Shown: piece after piece, positions 22,477-35,570 of the stretch
Layout: every line of letters starts with the position of its first letter
How positions within the stretch are numbered: the stretch's first letter is position 1
Origin: Entoloma clypeatum
Taxonomy: Eukaryota; Basidiomycota; Agaricomycetes; Agaricales; Entolomataceae
DNA: 64,000 nt
NCBI GenBank assembly: GCA_963565915.1
Contig: OY751488.1
Location: 2,232,001 to 2,296,000, forward strand
Direction: 5' to 3'
The notes under the pieces: model-generated
Database searches by the model: none
Told to the model about the DNA's origin: nothing
The model's input: only the letters and a program-made list of their open reading frames with translations
Made by a program: the position numbers and the translations under genes

Positions 22477-25400
22477 ATGCCCGCAACCACCATAATGCCT
22501 AGTTCGCCGGGACTGGGAGGCTTAGGGTCTCCCGGTTTGGGCAAGAGGACGCCAGCTCCACACGAGAATGGGAGACATACAAGAACCATGTCGGCTGCGC
22601 AAAATGGTGTCGTGCCATTGTATGACGACACGACTACTGCGGATATCAAGAATGCTGCGATAGATTCTGTCCGCACGAAAGCGCGCCATGCCTCACCGAT
22701 GTCCTTAATTAAGGCCACTGGGTCTCAGTATCAAGAGGGAAAGCACTACGAGAGTAATGGGGATCCCAAGAAGGCGTTGTTCGCATATTACCAGGCAGTC
22801 CAGCTGGCAAGAATGGTCGTTGAGCTCCCGGAGAAGGATCGGCATGGAGTAATTCAGAGGGAGATCGACGACTTTTTTGGGGTATGTCACTTTGGTCATC
22901 TGGATCTTTCATTCATCTTCATGCTGTGACAGACAATCGACGAGGTGTCAAATCGGCTTAAAAAAGTCGAAGAGAAGCTAAAGACCGCAGACAAACCTTC
23001 CTCCAAGTACATATTTTTCAAAATACCAGAACATCTGCTCATTTTATTGCAGCGTCTCAGGATCCGCCAATGGAGCGCTGACCCTTGCTGATCGCATGAG
23101 AGCGCTGAAGGATAATGGGCTTGATATCACATCGAAACGTCTTCCTCGCAACACCTCCGACACAGTGTCACCAAGTCCGCCCAAATCATCTACGCCGACT
23201 TCGCTACCGTCACCACTTGTCTTACTGCCGCCGCTCAAACCTTCTCCACCGGGGTCCTCTGTGTCTTCGCCACACACGTTAGTCTCACCTTCTCAACTTG
23301 GCCCTCCTTCTCCCTCGTCCTCACCCACTTTATCCCCTCAATTGGACGCTATCGATACACCCGAATTTACAACATTTCCGTCCATAGAGGAACTGGACGA
23401 AAGGGCAGATTTCTCACTTCCTTCGGCTTCGTTGCTCATAGAGGAACCACAGACCACACGCAACACACCATCCAGTACATCCCCGCCATCATCTTCTTCA
23501 CCATCATATCCTACATCCAAGCCCTTTCCACTCCCAAATGAACGACCGCCACCCAGCACGCCTGTTTTCAGTGGCATCTCTAGTCTTCCTGGCTCACCAA
23601 GCAAATCCTCGATGCCACTCAAACCGTCTTCCCACTTTTCTTTTCCTCATAACAAAGAAATTCCGGGAAAGTCCTTCATCCCCGTCAAGGATACCGCTAC
23701 TCCAACCGAATTGTCTGAATATATGCGAGAACATCGCAATATCCTTCTTCTTGACGTTCGGAACCGGATCGATTTCGAAAAGGAGCACATCAAAGCGGTC
23801 GCGGTTGCCTGCATTGAGCCATTCCCCTTACTCAGAGAAAAGTGTGTCACCGCTTCTTGAACTTCCCATCATGCCATTGACACCTTCGAAAAGTTTAAAC
23901 ATCCAACAGCTGGAAGAATCCATCGCGTTGTCGAAACACGAGTACGGCCTATTCTCTAACCGCGACAAGTTTGATATCGTTGTGGTATATGACGATTCTT
24001 CCATCGTGTTGGGTGGACGTGAGAGCCCTCTATCGAATCTTGTGCGCTTGATCGGAGGTAGGTCTGGTCATAAGGTACTGCGAAGGGCGCCAATGCTCTT
24101 GGTGGGTGGATTGAACGCGTGGAAGCAGCTATTTAGCGAACGCCTGGAAAGAAGGGCAGTCCCACCATCATCGTTGCCAAATACCCCAAGTTCGTGGCTC
24201 TGTCTTACCTCCACACAAAATCTCTCTAAACAATAAATCTCGTAGTACCTTATACATCAATTCAACAACAGATATGGACACCCCAAGCCTCTCACATAAA
24301 CATCATGAATGGACATCATATAAATGGATCAGTAGATCAGGTCGCTAATCACATCAGGCTTGTGGTTGCTATCTCTATCATACGTTTGAGCTTAACGGAA
24401 GCTTCTGAGTAGGTCCCCTGCGGAGATCTCATACCCTACAAGCCCGCCATTCTCTAACCAAACCCTTACACGCAAGGCCGTCTTGCTGAGTCCTATCTCG
24501 CATACCAAAAGCACTGATAACGTGATACACATTTTCTGTCTCAACTTTCCATGATGTTGATGTTTCCTCTAGCTTGGTTCTCCAGCGCTACAATCTGGAC
24601 CTTTTACTAATGGTTCGATAAACTACCCTCAGATGCCAAAGCGCCCCGCGCCCCTGCCCCATTTGCTACTAGGATCCGGGACCATGTCATCCTCCAATAT
24701 TATATCCCCACCACTAGCATCGGTCAATCCCTCGCTCCTGTCACGTAAACGTAGTGATTATCCGGATCCATCTCAGGAAGCATTGTCGAGTTATGCTCGT
24801 GCTTCTATCGACTATCCGCGACTCTCTGCACCGCAGGTCCCTCGACCTCCGCCCGCCGCCGCTTCCTCCGCCCGCGAGCGGCAAGACACCCGTTATATCC
24901 CATTCTCGCCAACCGAGGCACAGAAGATCTCCCCTCATGAAGTGACGATCTGGCTTGATTGGCCCAACTCGCGAATAACGCCCAGGGGACTGTCGAATTT
25001 GGGTAACACATGCTGGATGAATTCCATTGTGCAATGCCTCAATGTGACGGCTCCATTCGCAAACTATTTTTTAGGTCAGTCGCCAACTACAAGAAGCATC
25101 AATTCTGATATTCCTTGTCATCAGATGGTCGTTGGAGGTCTTTTGTGGATCCCAACAAGGGTAGACTGACTGTTGCCTATGCTCAACTCTTACAGCATAT
25201 GCGGAGTGCGGGTGACCAGAAACACATTGTGCCTAGTCAATTTCATGTGGGCATTTCGTTCACCAGTCGAGTCCCTCGCCTAATGACATATGATCAGGAC
25301 ACAATTTGTCAACTCATGCCACACTTTGAAAAGGGCAAGCAACACGATTCTCAAGAATTCCTTGGTAGCCTACTGGATAGGATTGATGAAGATCTCAAAC

Positions 25401-26310
25401 CACTGGCCAAGCCGGAGCCGTTGATGATACAAAAACCCGCTGACAATGCATTGCCCGCCACTCGGAGCAGCAAGAATGGAATCATAGCCAATTGCTTTCA
25501 GAGTGAATGCAGTAGTCGTTTGCAATGTTCGATCTGCGAAACGGTTAGTTCCTTCATATTGTGTGCCCTACCTTCGTTCTGATTCGTTTTAGACTTCCGT
25601 CACATATGAACATTTCAATTTCCTTCAATTATCCGTCCCCCATGTAAGGGAAAACTCGCCACAGAAAGTCTCGGTTTATACCTGTTTAGAGGAATTCTTC
25701 AGGGAGGAAATAATGGAGAAGGAGAACCAGTGGTAGGCATATATTGACTATCTTCTAAATTCATCTGAGGTGTGTGCAGGCTCTGTCCGAAATGCAACAA
25801 GAGCCGCATCGCTTCGAAAAAAGTGTCCTTAACTCGCCCACCTGCTGTTCTTATATTACATCTCAAACGATACACACACGATTCCTGGGGGGAAAGGATG
25901 ATCAGGAACAATGCTTTTGTTGATTTTCCCTTGGACGACCTCGACCTTACCCGCTTTGTGTCTCCTGCAACTCCGCCCGACGGCCATGCAAGGCTTCCAC
26001 CTATCCAAATGCCACCATGCAAATATCGCCTCTATGGTGTGACCAATCATTCTGGCTCCGAGTCCCTTGACCGTGGACATTGTACGTTCTGTTAGCTTGT
26101 TATATCTCTTTGTTGAAATCTCCCTAGATACTGCTCTTATCTCATCTGATGGAGGTTGGCTCAAATTCAGCGATACAAATGTCTCGGGCCCCTTCAATCC
26201 TCGGGAGATAATAGTGAGTGGCTTGTGCTTGAAGAGATTTCTTTCACTGATGCAACCCTGAACAGAGCTCAGAAGCGTATGTGCTATTCTACAGGCGAGT
26301 AAAATCATAG
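22477..26310 (+). CDS. DOA4: Rhodanese-USP deubiquitinase (Doa4/Ubp5/USP8 type)
   Basis: Cysteine protease that removes ubiquitin, probably at endosomes and the proteasome. From ATG 22477 the N-terminal helical region (YQEGKHYESNGDPKKALFAY) looks like a USP8/MIT-type module. A Ser/Pro linker follows. A rhodanese-homology domain includes NILLLDVRNRIDFEKEHI, FDIVVVYDDSS and RRAPMLLVGGLNAWK. A second linker has IDYPRLSAPQVPRPPPAAAS. The catalytic domain opens with GLSNLGNTCWMNSIVQCLN (catalytic Cys), has a Zn-binding pair of CxxC motifs (CSIC, CPKC) and ends SLDRGHYTALISSDGGWLKF (catalytic His) and AYVLFYRRVKS, TAG 26308-26310. The rhodanese Cys is not in a standard active loop, so that domain is probably non-catalytic. 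About ten exons; the stretch 24190-24630 is not resolved. Confidence 0.85.
24190..24632 (+). other. Unresolved linker of the USP gene
   Basis: Between the rhodanese domain and the proline-rich linker the reading frame breaks several times. A short exon such as STLYINSTTDMDTPSLSHKH (about 24250-24310) could be included. The other bases have stops in every frame, so they must be intronic, or this is where two separate gene models would meet. Confidence 0.35.
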
Positions 26311-26411
26311 ACATAGACATTTCGCGCGTTTCGTCCACTCCATGTTGTTTTTGCTATCATTTGTACTTTTACAACTTGCATTATTCCGGATTTGTAACAT
26401 TATGACCCTAA

Positions 26412-29400
26412 TTACCCACATGACACATCCATACCCATAGTAGTAGTTAGTCCGTTCGGTTTGTGCGTATCAAAATTACATTTATGACATATCCATACTT
26501 CGCTAGAATGTGAGCCGCTGGATGATGGTACGTGATAGAAGGCTGGTGAATACTTAGAGTGACATTGATTGCATTGTGGATCAGGAGAAGGGGGTGGGGG
26601 AATGACGATGGCATCGGTGCGGACATTAAGGATCTGATCCAGTCGGCGAGCCTTCCGCAGCAGTGCATGAGCTTGGCCCACAGGAGCTTGCTTGTATGCC
26701 TGACAATAGACCTGGAGCGCCATCTGTGTAGCAAAGTAAGTCCAGGTTTCCAAATAACCATTGATGGCAGCGTTACCTCTCCACCATCACTCATGTCGCA
26801 TATGTCATAGATTTCCCGCTTGGATCGATCATGGCCAGGACACGAAACGACTGGATTCATACAACCGGATTCCTCTTTGAATGTCGCGATAATTGTCGTA
26901 TCCCTCCGACTACTCTTCACCTAAAATCAAGTCACCTCCAGCGAGTCACATGGACCAGGGAAAGAAATACTTACAGGTTGTATCTCAAACCCAAATTTAT
27001 GACCTTGTCTCCAAGCACAAGATATGTGAAATTCCTTCGGGCAATCACTGCATCGGATAACCGAGCCCTCGGTACTACCACAAAGGCTACAACTCTGAGG
27101 AATGTTTTAGCTATCCCTTGCAACGAGTCAAGTAATTGGCCTCTCACATTCGCCCACCGCGATCGAGGAATAGTATTTAGGCCTTCCACGAGCCGTAGAC
27201 GAGAAGCATCAGTAAATGTCAGCTCTGGGGTAAAGACAGCGCAGACAAGGTGTGCCCAGCCTTGGCCCTCTGTTGGCTTGCAAGCACGAGTAAAAGAATC
27301 ATATGGCGGTTTCTTGCGCTCGTGCGCTGGTGTGCGTGGACACAGCAAGCAGTCGGAGTTCTCCCAAAGGTCAAAGTTGATTGAGATAACCAGGTTGTAG
27401 ATGGGGACATGGAACATACCACAGAAGCCTCCAACGTCTCTTTATTCTGGCATAGTTCGCAAGACCAAAACTCTATTTCCGTCGGTTCCACGATAGCTCC
27501 ATATGCGCCTGGATGTATATGACAATCCGATTTCCAGGAGAATACAAGTTGCCTTACCAGCATGTACACGAAACTGGCACTTCTTGCACTTCAATACCTT
27601 TCCAATCGGTCCGTTCTTCATGCAAGCAAGGCATCTCAGATGCGGGACAGTCACCGCAGTGGGAGGGGGGGTTGATTGCGCAGATCCGGAGGTCTGGGGA
27701 ACACACTGTAAGCTACTTTGATATTTTGTTTCCGGAGGTCACTTACTCTCGCTCGTTTTGTCGAGGGCCCACTGAGGGGCGTTCCCTCTCTTTTCTCAAC
27801 CATTCTGGACTTCCCTGATATTACAGACTCATCCCGAACCGGTGGTCTCACGACCAGATCCGCATATTTCCTCCAATTCGTACCGCAATTATCGCACATG
27901 ATGTTTGTGGCCAATCCCTTTGGAGCTTTCCACCAAGTCGTAGACTCTCGAGTTCTGCAGGCAGCACAGCTTGGAGGCTTTGAGGGTTGTAAGATGATGG
28001 AACCATCGTCCTCAGATAGGCCAACATGTTGACCGTCATTGGCTTCCTCCTTACTCGGGAATTGTCTGTGAAGAGGTTTGGGTGGGACGCCGTATTCGCG
28101 AATGCGTTGATTCTCCTCCCCGACCTTGGCACTAGTACCCTGTGAGTATCATAAAATGGTACTCAGGAGAGTTACCAACCTTTTCCATAACCCATAAAAG
28201 CGCACCACCTCTGGCATGGATCTGCTTCCCACTTCTTCTCGGACAGCTCGAAGTTCAGCACCATGTATTATGATAGCATCTTCGAACGCTGCGGCCTCCT
28301 CTTTCGACCATTCCTTGCCGGTATACGGGGTTTCGTACTTCTTCCACTGCTCGAATCAGTATATGTGATATGGATGTGATATGTCTATACCTTTTCAAGG
28401 CGCGTGAGAGATTTCATGTTTACCGAGTTCAGGGGTTTTGCAGCGAGTGCTGCATCGGAAAAGCGCCGTATCACTTCTGTCAACCAGTCGACACTCGATT
28501 TCAGTTTAGCATCCTGTGTCAATTGTTGTTTCCAAGCCTCCACTGCATTGTTTCAGTTGGGGACAACTCGAGGGTGGGGATAGAATTCCCTCACCTTCCG
28601 AAACTGGATGAATGTAATTATGTAATCTCGCGGAAGTAAATGAAAAGCCGACTTACCTTCTGCTTCGGTGAGAGTATTAATTATTCCCAGAATTTCTATG
28701 GTATTATCTCCTCCTCTTTCATCTGGCTCTATGACGGGCAAAACGCATTCGAAAGACTCCTTGCTTGGGGATATAAAAAAAACATACCCGATGGATTGAT
28801 ATCCAATTCAGGTGCAGGGGGAACATTTACTTGGTATCTGGGGCCATGACGGGTGGCGGTGCGGGGGAAGATTAGATCATCCGGATCTATATCCTCGGCG
28901 TTTAAAAATCTGCTGATTAGTTGCTCCTGAACTTACCAAGGGTATCTTCTGCGACAGTGTGTTGCCTTGACACACATCATTACCAAATGCTACCTTCAAA
29001 TCGGAGTCCGTAAATAGAGCCTTACCCAAAATAGCGAAAAGGCCACATCTTGAAATGCTTTACAGTCATATTTTCTTCCCTTTCCGCCTGAGTTTTATCC
29101 TTTCTTGGGCGTCCTCTTCCCCGGGGTGCTGGAGCGTTTGACTTTGTTGTTTTCTGTGGGGCGACGGGCGTGGTGTGCCTGACCTCATGGCTGTCTACCT
29201 CTTCCTCATATCTGTGAGAACAGGGCGCACAGGTCCAACCGTACCCTCGGGAAGGCTTTGCGATCAGTGGAGGTTGAACACATCGCATATGAAAGAATAT
29301 CTTGCACCTATCGCATTGCACTGCGTCGGGACTACAGACACTGTTTGTTCTGTCCATGAGCTGCGAGAAGTACAAGTTTACTTACTTCGGACACCATTCT

Positions 29401-30087
29401 TGACAAGCGTTGCAGAGACGAATGGCATGTGTGAGATCAGGGATTACTTCTTTCTCCGCTACGACGTATTCATAGCGAGAAATAAGCGTCTCTCGAACGT
29501 GATCAGGCACTTCATCGAAAATAAGGTGAGCGATGAACCATTTCGCGGGATACAGTAACACAAAAGCAACGCACAATTTCGCACGTCCGTAGACTGTATT
29601 ATCTCAAACTCTTTTTTCACATAGGGATCAAAGAGTCGATTGAAGTAAAACCGGTCGGGACGCTTCTTCCATCCGGCCAAATCAGTGATCTTGTCCCGAT
29701 GCACCACGCGGCATTTAGCCCGTAGTTGATTGATGTCGCAGACTTCCGAGAAGATGGCAGCCAGAAGCAGCCGCGAATCTGCCACTGAGCGGTCGCTCAC
29801 ATCGCCAGGTCTGTAGTACCATGCCAGCCGAACCCGTGTATAGAAATAGTTCTCGCCTGCCTCTCCTTTCGGTGTGTCGTCGGGCGGTAAAAATTGCATT
29901 ATTCGGCCAATGGAATAAGGTGTACCGTCTCGCACAGCCCAACTCGGGGAGCAATAAACGTGATCTGAAGTTTGGAGAAGAAAAAAATCAATAATACAAT
30001 CTCAAACTGAGCCCATGCGATAGTTAATAAATTATCACCATTGACTTGGACGAGTTCACCGTTTTTCAAGAAGACAGGTCGAGGCAT
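26412..30087 (-). CDS. SNT2: Snt2-like chromatin protein: BAH, PHD, SANT, GATA-like and extended PHD fingers
   Basis: Histone-reading subunit related to yeast Snt2 (Snt2-Ecm5-Rpd3 complex) and the fission yeast Lid2 complex. In order: a BAH domain (RPVFLKNGELVQVNGD, AVRDGTPYSIGRIMQFLPPD, RVRLAWYYRPGDVSD); PHD1 (LCNACQEWCP, CDRCKIFFHMRCVQPP); an AT-hook-like RGRGRPRKDK; a SANT segment (KEWSKEEAAAFEDAI); a GATA-like finger (MCDNCGTNWRKYADLVVRPP); a second PHD (LRCLACMKNGPIGKVLKCKK); and an extended PHD (CLLCPRTPAHERKKPPYDSF, GWAHLVCAVFTPELTF). The C-terminal exon adds another Cys pair set (QCNQCHSKY, WICHKCNFD), TAA 26412-26414. About twelve exons. The start at ATG 30087 is the first Met before BAH, but an upstream exon is possible. 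Confidence 0.85.
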
Positions 30088-30825
30088 ACCGAAAGAGCCG
30101 AAGTCAAATTCAAGAACCAGGAAAAATAGGAGATGGCGATGGGTGACAAAGGGAGCGTAGATCAAGAGGTTTCTTAATTTGGCAGAAGGGTCAAAAGGAA
30201 TGAACGTCGCCGAATTCAATAGTAGGTGAGGGAGGAGAAACAAGAGGTGGAGATTCACACTCCGACGCCACTTTCTCGCATTTATCATGCCTCACCACCA
30301 GAGCGTTACTGGCCATGGCAGTGGCTAAAGTATTTGCGAACTAGGACTCGATTCTTACTGAGCCGTTTGGTTAATTTTTGAAGCTGTTGGAAGTTTGGTG
30401 CGCCTCGGGAAGAGTGCTGAGGATGCGGCCATGAGGACAACCCTGAAATCGATGTATATCGGAGGCCCCTGTATTCGAGAGACGTGTTGATGTGATCGAA
30501 ATGATACTTATACGTAGCACCCAACATGTTTTGGGGGACTGGGGAATGTTTCCATAATATGCATACGAGAAGGAACAATGTCTGTCAAACAGATCACAAT
30601 CTATGAAATGGTAGTGGGGAGCCTCAGGGTAAGGAGAGGTTTCAACGTATTGAAGCGTCACAAGCTTGAGATGTGGCGGATGATGTGCGTTGGGAAAGCA
30701 ACTGTGTAAGTACTTCAAGGTCACTTACGTGAGCAAGGTTTTCAAATTCACTCAGTCACTACGCGACTTGAACTGAGCGCCACATCTCTCTTCTCCCTCG
30801 TCGCTGTCCAGGCCGAATCTGTTAT
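30088..30825. promoter_or_regulatory. Divergent region between SNT2-like and histidine kinase genes
   Basis: These 738 bases separate two divergent starts. Minus-strand frames near 30306-30724 have no recognisable domain and read through likely leader sequence. An upstream SNT2 exon could lie at 30088-30290, where the frame is open. No repeat or RNA gene was seen. Confidence 0.4.
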
Positions 30826-33800
30826 ATGCCCTTCTGGTGGAATAGGAATCAGACCCCAGTAGCCTGTCGCGGTGCCGGTGATGCTTCGAAATGGACCGGA
30901 GCTATGGCAATGCCCACCTTAAAGAATGATTTAGACCCTCTCACGCTGCAGAGACCTCGTACTGGTGGAGACAAAACCAAAACCCTTCCTCTCCCAGTCC
31001 AAGCTTCCGTCAACCAGTCCCTTTCTAGTTGTCGTGCCCGGGCACCGCATACTTCGAGTCTTGCCATCTCTTGGGCCAAGTTTAAACACCGTTTGGTGCC
31101 TGGAGCACCCTCGTCAACCACTTCTTTCATCGAAGAGGCAGTGACAGACAGCGCACATATACGGATGAATGGTGCAGAGGGTGAGGACGGTGAGGTTAAT
31201 GAAATTGTCGTGGACAGAATATGGTCGGAAGACTTCAAAGGCTCCGCAACTCACTCTATAACACAATCTGACCGTGTTGAGAGTCCCGAAAAATCTGGGG
31301 TAACTTGCCCGGTTGTGACAAGTATGATTGATCAAGAAAGCCTGTCATCACGAAAGGGTTGGACTACTCGATCTCCTCCTCTTGCTTTCCTTCGCTGGCG
31401 ACTCCGGCCAATAGTCGTCGAGATATTCTGTCCCAAGTTCGAAAACGAAAAGTCGGAGCAGAGCTATGCTCAGGTTTGCCATTTCTCCCGAGTAGTATGC
31501 TCCTCACTCTTATGGTCGTCTTATTCCTAGGAGAATTGGCTCATGAAAAAATCCCTTGCGGGGTGGGCGGCGCTATGGCTGATTCTTAATTGGGTCCTCG
31601 GTGTCATCTTTGCTAATCCTATAGTAGAGTTGTATGACAAAGTTTACTATTATGGAGTCAGTCCTCGTCCATTTGCCACGAAGACTTGTTGAATGATAAT
31701 CTAGATTGCCCCCTTATTCAGCCTTCCCATTTTGTGTGTACTTCATTTCTCTCGTATGCAGGTATTGAATATTGATTTCAACCAGACTGCTTGTCATTTT
31801 TGATTGGCCTCGGGACAGGTCAACAATCTATCAGACTGTCCTCATGATCTCTATTTGGTGTTGGTGGGTTTCAGCGCGCACGCCGTTGAGCTTCAACATC
31901 GTATTCACTATACCACAGGCCGTTTTACGAGATAATTTTCATGTAAGTTGAGAGTTAAGAATGTTGCCTTGATTATGACTTCATTCATGTTCAGGTACCT
32001 TTGCGGTTATTATCCCAATTCTCCGCATGTATATGCCTCCTGCCAGGGTCGGGATTTCTTAGTGACCTTCTATTACACCACGGTCAGATTTTGAATGTCA
32101 AGTACACCCACCCACTGAACCTGCCATTTAGGCTTTGCAAGCCATTGCCCTTTTTGGCCTCAAGTTAAATCGTCTACCTGCGGCCGTTGGAGCTAGCTTG
32201 TTCTTTATCACGTATTTTCCACCCTTTCCTGCGTTCGCATTTTCACTAACAAGCATGAAGGGCTTGTTCTCTTATGATTCCTCTCAAGCGCACCTGGGTG
32301 CGAAGTATGTGCTTTTCAACGACTAGCCAACCTACCCTCTTATAACATTCTAAAGCCATGATCAACTTCTTCGTGTTTCACAGTTGCAAGTATTCTTTCC
32401 CTTCTGGAAACGAGAACATTCGAGCTCATTCGCACGTTAGTCCTCATCTATGTCCACTACATGCGGGAAAGCGTAGGTCAAACTCCTTTTTCTATCCAAA
32501 ATTACATTGAACAGGCACGAGGTAGTCTGAAAGGCGGTTGTATACACTGCGGGATCAGTTGAAAATTCAGTTCAAGGTATGAACGTCTTTGCTACAGGGA
32601 AGGTAGACTTTAAAATACCGCTCCAAATGCAGGCGACCCAAAAAGCGCAGATCAACGAAAAGACGGCTGCCGATTCCAAAAGGCGTCTTACCTCGTAAGT
32701 GGCCACAAATTGAAATCAGAACGCCCCTCTCTGACTGTGCTAAGATATGTCTTCCATGATAAGTACGAATTTCCTTCAATAATACTTTATTCCAATATTG
32801 GAGACTTCACAGGTCCGAGTGCCTTTGAATACTGCTCGTGAGTCCTACCACCTTCATTGGTTGAGGAAACTGAACATTTTCTTTAGTTTTAGCTGTACAA
32901 AATATGGAAGCATCGGGGGCAATTGCCAAAGAACAAGAACTAGAATTCAACGCTCTGGGAGGCAGTCTTAGCATGATGTCCAAAGGTGTTTTCCTCTTGT
33001 TGCCTTTGGTGTCTTCACTTACTTATCGATGATCGATGAATTGCCAGTTTTGAATGATGTCTTGGATTTGTGAATATCACCTTTCTCACCTTCTACCTTA
33101 TTTTTACTCGCTTCCCAGCAACCGCATGGATAGTGGAAAACTTGAATCTGTGAACCGGGTTGGCTGTTTCTCTCATCGAGCATCGGTGGCATGCTGAGTA
33201 GGCCCGTTGAAAGCCTTATGGATTTCATCAAGTTATAAAATCCTTGTTCATCCCTTTGCGTCTGGCTACCAATGCGCGAGGTTTGGAATTCAATGCTAAA
33301 TTGGACCCTAGGATAGACGAGGTCAGCGAATTAATACAGTCCATACATAGAGGCTCATTGGTCGAAATGAAACAGGTTGCGCGACGTGCCGCTTACGAGG
33401 CCTTGGGAGAGACTCCCGAGGCAATCGACAAGCATATAGCGGAGTATCCCGACGTCGAAGGAATCGTGGTGGGTGATGAGTCGCGATTAAGACAAATCAT
33501 CACAAACCTTGCCAGGTTTGTTGCAGTTGGGTTGTCGTCGAGCAGATGCTCACTCCAACGCCTCATTCAGCAATGCCTGCAAATTTACATCAGCGGGAGG
33601 AAAGCTTACTATTGCAACGAAGTTAATTCTGCCTACAGATCCAGACGCCACTGGCGCAGCTCCAAACTATTCCGCAACCTGTGTCGACACTGGTGGACAT
33701 CCTCTTCAACTTTCCATGACACATCTGAGTCACCATAACAATGAGCATGTCAGGCGGCCCGTGGAATTTATCGTAGTCCGGATTGAGGTAACCGACACGG

Positions 33801-35395
33801 GTGTCGGAATAAAATCGGGAGAACAAACCAACCTGTTTTGTAAGCGAGGTCACCTGGCTGTACGAAATGTTGAACTGAGAAGACACCTAGCGGCGTTTAA
33901 TCAAACGGAACAAGGAAGACAACAAGGTTTGTAATGAAGCATACACTTCATCTGGGTTCTCATGGGTGACATGATTACATCAGGCGGGAAGGGTACAGGT
34001 TTGGGTTTGGCACTCGTGCGCCAAATCGTCAAGCTCAGTAATGGCCGACTTGGTGTACGGTCGAAAGTTGGGGAAGGGTCCACTTTTTGGGTTGAATTGC
34101 CATTGGGTATCGGAACAAAGACTATCGAGCCTGCTCACATCCTGCAATCGGAGTCAGAGAAAGATTCCAGAACCGTCGTTTCTGACACAATGGTCGCTGT
34201 CGACGGGTCAAAAAGCTTTGAGACCCTTCTGATCGGCAATAGCTTTACGATGGCTGCTGATGTGGCCGCACTCAAAGCGTCTCATGCCCCGTCTATCTCA
34301 TCACAATGCAGTACAGCATTCCATAGTCTAATGGAACAAGGTATGCAAGGAGGTACATCAGGAAAGCATGTCTAATGATTCTCCTCCCAGGCGGTCGCGT
34401 GGAATTGGTTCTGAAGCAACATGAATCCCGCTCCACAATCCCTCATTGTGCCATTGGAGAATCCTGCGATAGTTCAGCTGGTCAGGCTTCAAGGACTGCA
34501 ACCGCCCAGCCATCACTCCCGCAAGATGATTATTCTACATCCGATGGGATGCCGAAAACCCAAGCGCGACGGAGGCAACGTCCAACTCATGTTCCCATAC
34601 CTAAGCCCCTTTCCTTCCTAATAGATCTGCAGCCGACATCAAATTCCGACATGTCACAACGGTCGTCTGAGCAGTCCTCTGATTCCGTACTAGCGCAGTT
34701 CGACGCTTCCTTTTCCCGAGTGAGCCCCTCGTCATCGAGTCCAGCGCTGAATATAGAGCCCGGTCTCCCGGTGTTGGTCGTGGACGATGACCCGCTGACA
34801 CGGACCCTGATGAGGAAGATTCTAACTCGCCTTGGATGTCAAGTATCAACCGCGGAAAATGGAGAGATGGCGTTGGAGATGATCTTGGGTCCTCACGGTC
34901 TACAAGTATCAACGCCGTCGACGGATGCATCGGGGAACCTTGGACTGATCTTTCAACGACAAGAGGATAAGGAGCTTTATCCCGAGGGTAAATATGCTGT
35001 CGTATTTCTTGACAATCAGATGCCTGTGTTGTCAGGGATCAAAACTGTCCAGAAGCTTCGAGCACTTGGGAGGAAGGACCTCATCGTGGGCGTTACAGGT
35101 TCGTGCGATTAAAACAAGATGGTAATGAAGTGGATATTGACTTGGCCTTTTAGGCAATGCGTTACTGACTGGTAAGAGGGATGTCCATCTAATATGACAT
35201 TGATATTACAAGTACAATACACAGATCAACAGGAATATCTGGATGCAGGGGTCGATCGGTATGTTATTTTGTTCATCAACGAGGATAGGGACCGATACTG
35301 AGGTTTTTTGAAGCGTCTTGACCAAACCAGTACTAGAGCGCAGCTTGAGAGACGTGTTGGTAGTCGCTGATGATGAACGACGGAAGATACGATGA
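30826..35395 (+). CDS. Membrane hybrid histidine kinase (HisKA-HATPase-REC)
   Basis: Sensor kinase of a multistep phosphorelay that should feed Ypd1 and Ssk1/Skn7-type regulators. The first exon (ATG 30826) codes for about 220 cytosolic, largely disordered residues. Small exons then give hydrophobic helices (SLAGWAALWLILNWVLGVIF, IAPLFSLPIF, TIYQTVLMISIWCWW, LPAAVGASLFFITYFPPFPA). The H box reads TSYVFHEVRVPLNTAL with the phospho-accepting His. N box: LRQIITNLA followed by NACKFTSAGGK. G1: VTDTGVGI. G2: GGKGTGLGLALVRQIV. The receiver has VLVVDDDPLTRTLMRKIL, FLDNQMPVLSG with the phospho-accepting Asp, and LTKPVLERSLRDVL with the conserved Lys. TGA 35393-35395. All catalytic boxes look intact. 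No PAS, GAF or HAMP was recognised, so the stimulus is unknown. Many small exons lie between 31590 and 32800. Confidence 0.85.
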
Positions 35396-35570
35396 CGACG
35401 ATCTAAATTTTGTGAAACAATGATTTTTACTGGGGTGTACATGGGGCAACATGACTTGTAGCGTAGCATGTAATGTGGAATAAATACAAGGAGTATTCTG
35501 GCATCGGGTATAGCCGAACGTGGAGTTCTGTGAACCAGACTACCCTTTAACCACCTTGACCCCCAATATC

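Noticed and set aside
26831..27400. 189-codon plus-strand frame inside the SNT2-like gene
   Set aside because: It lies opposite the exons that code for the extended PHD finger with its full Cys/His pattern, so it is a shadow.
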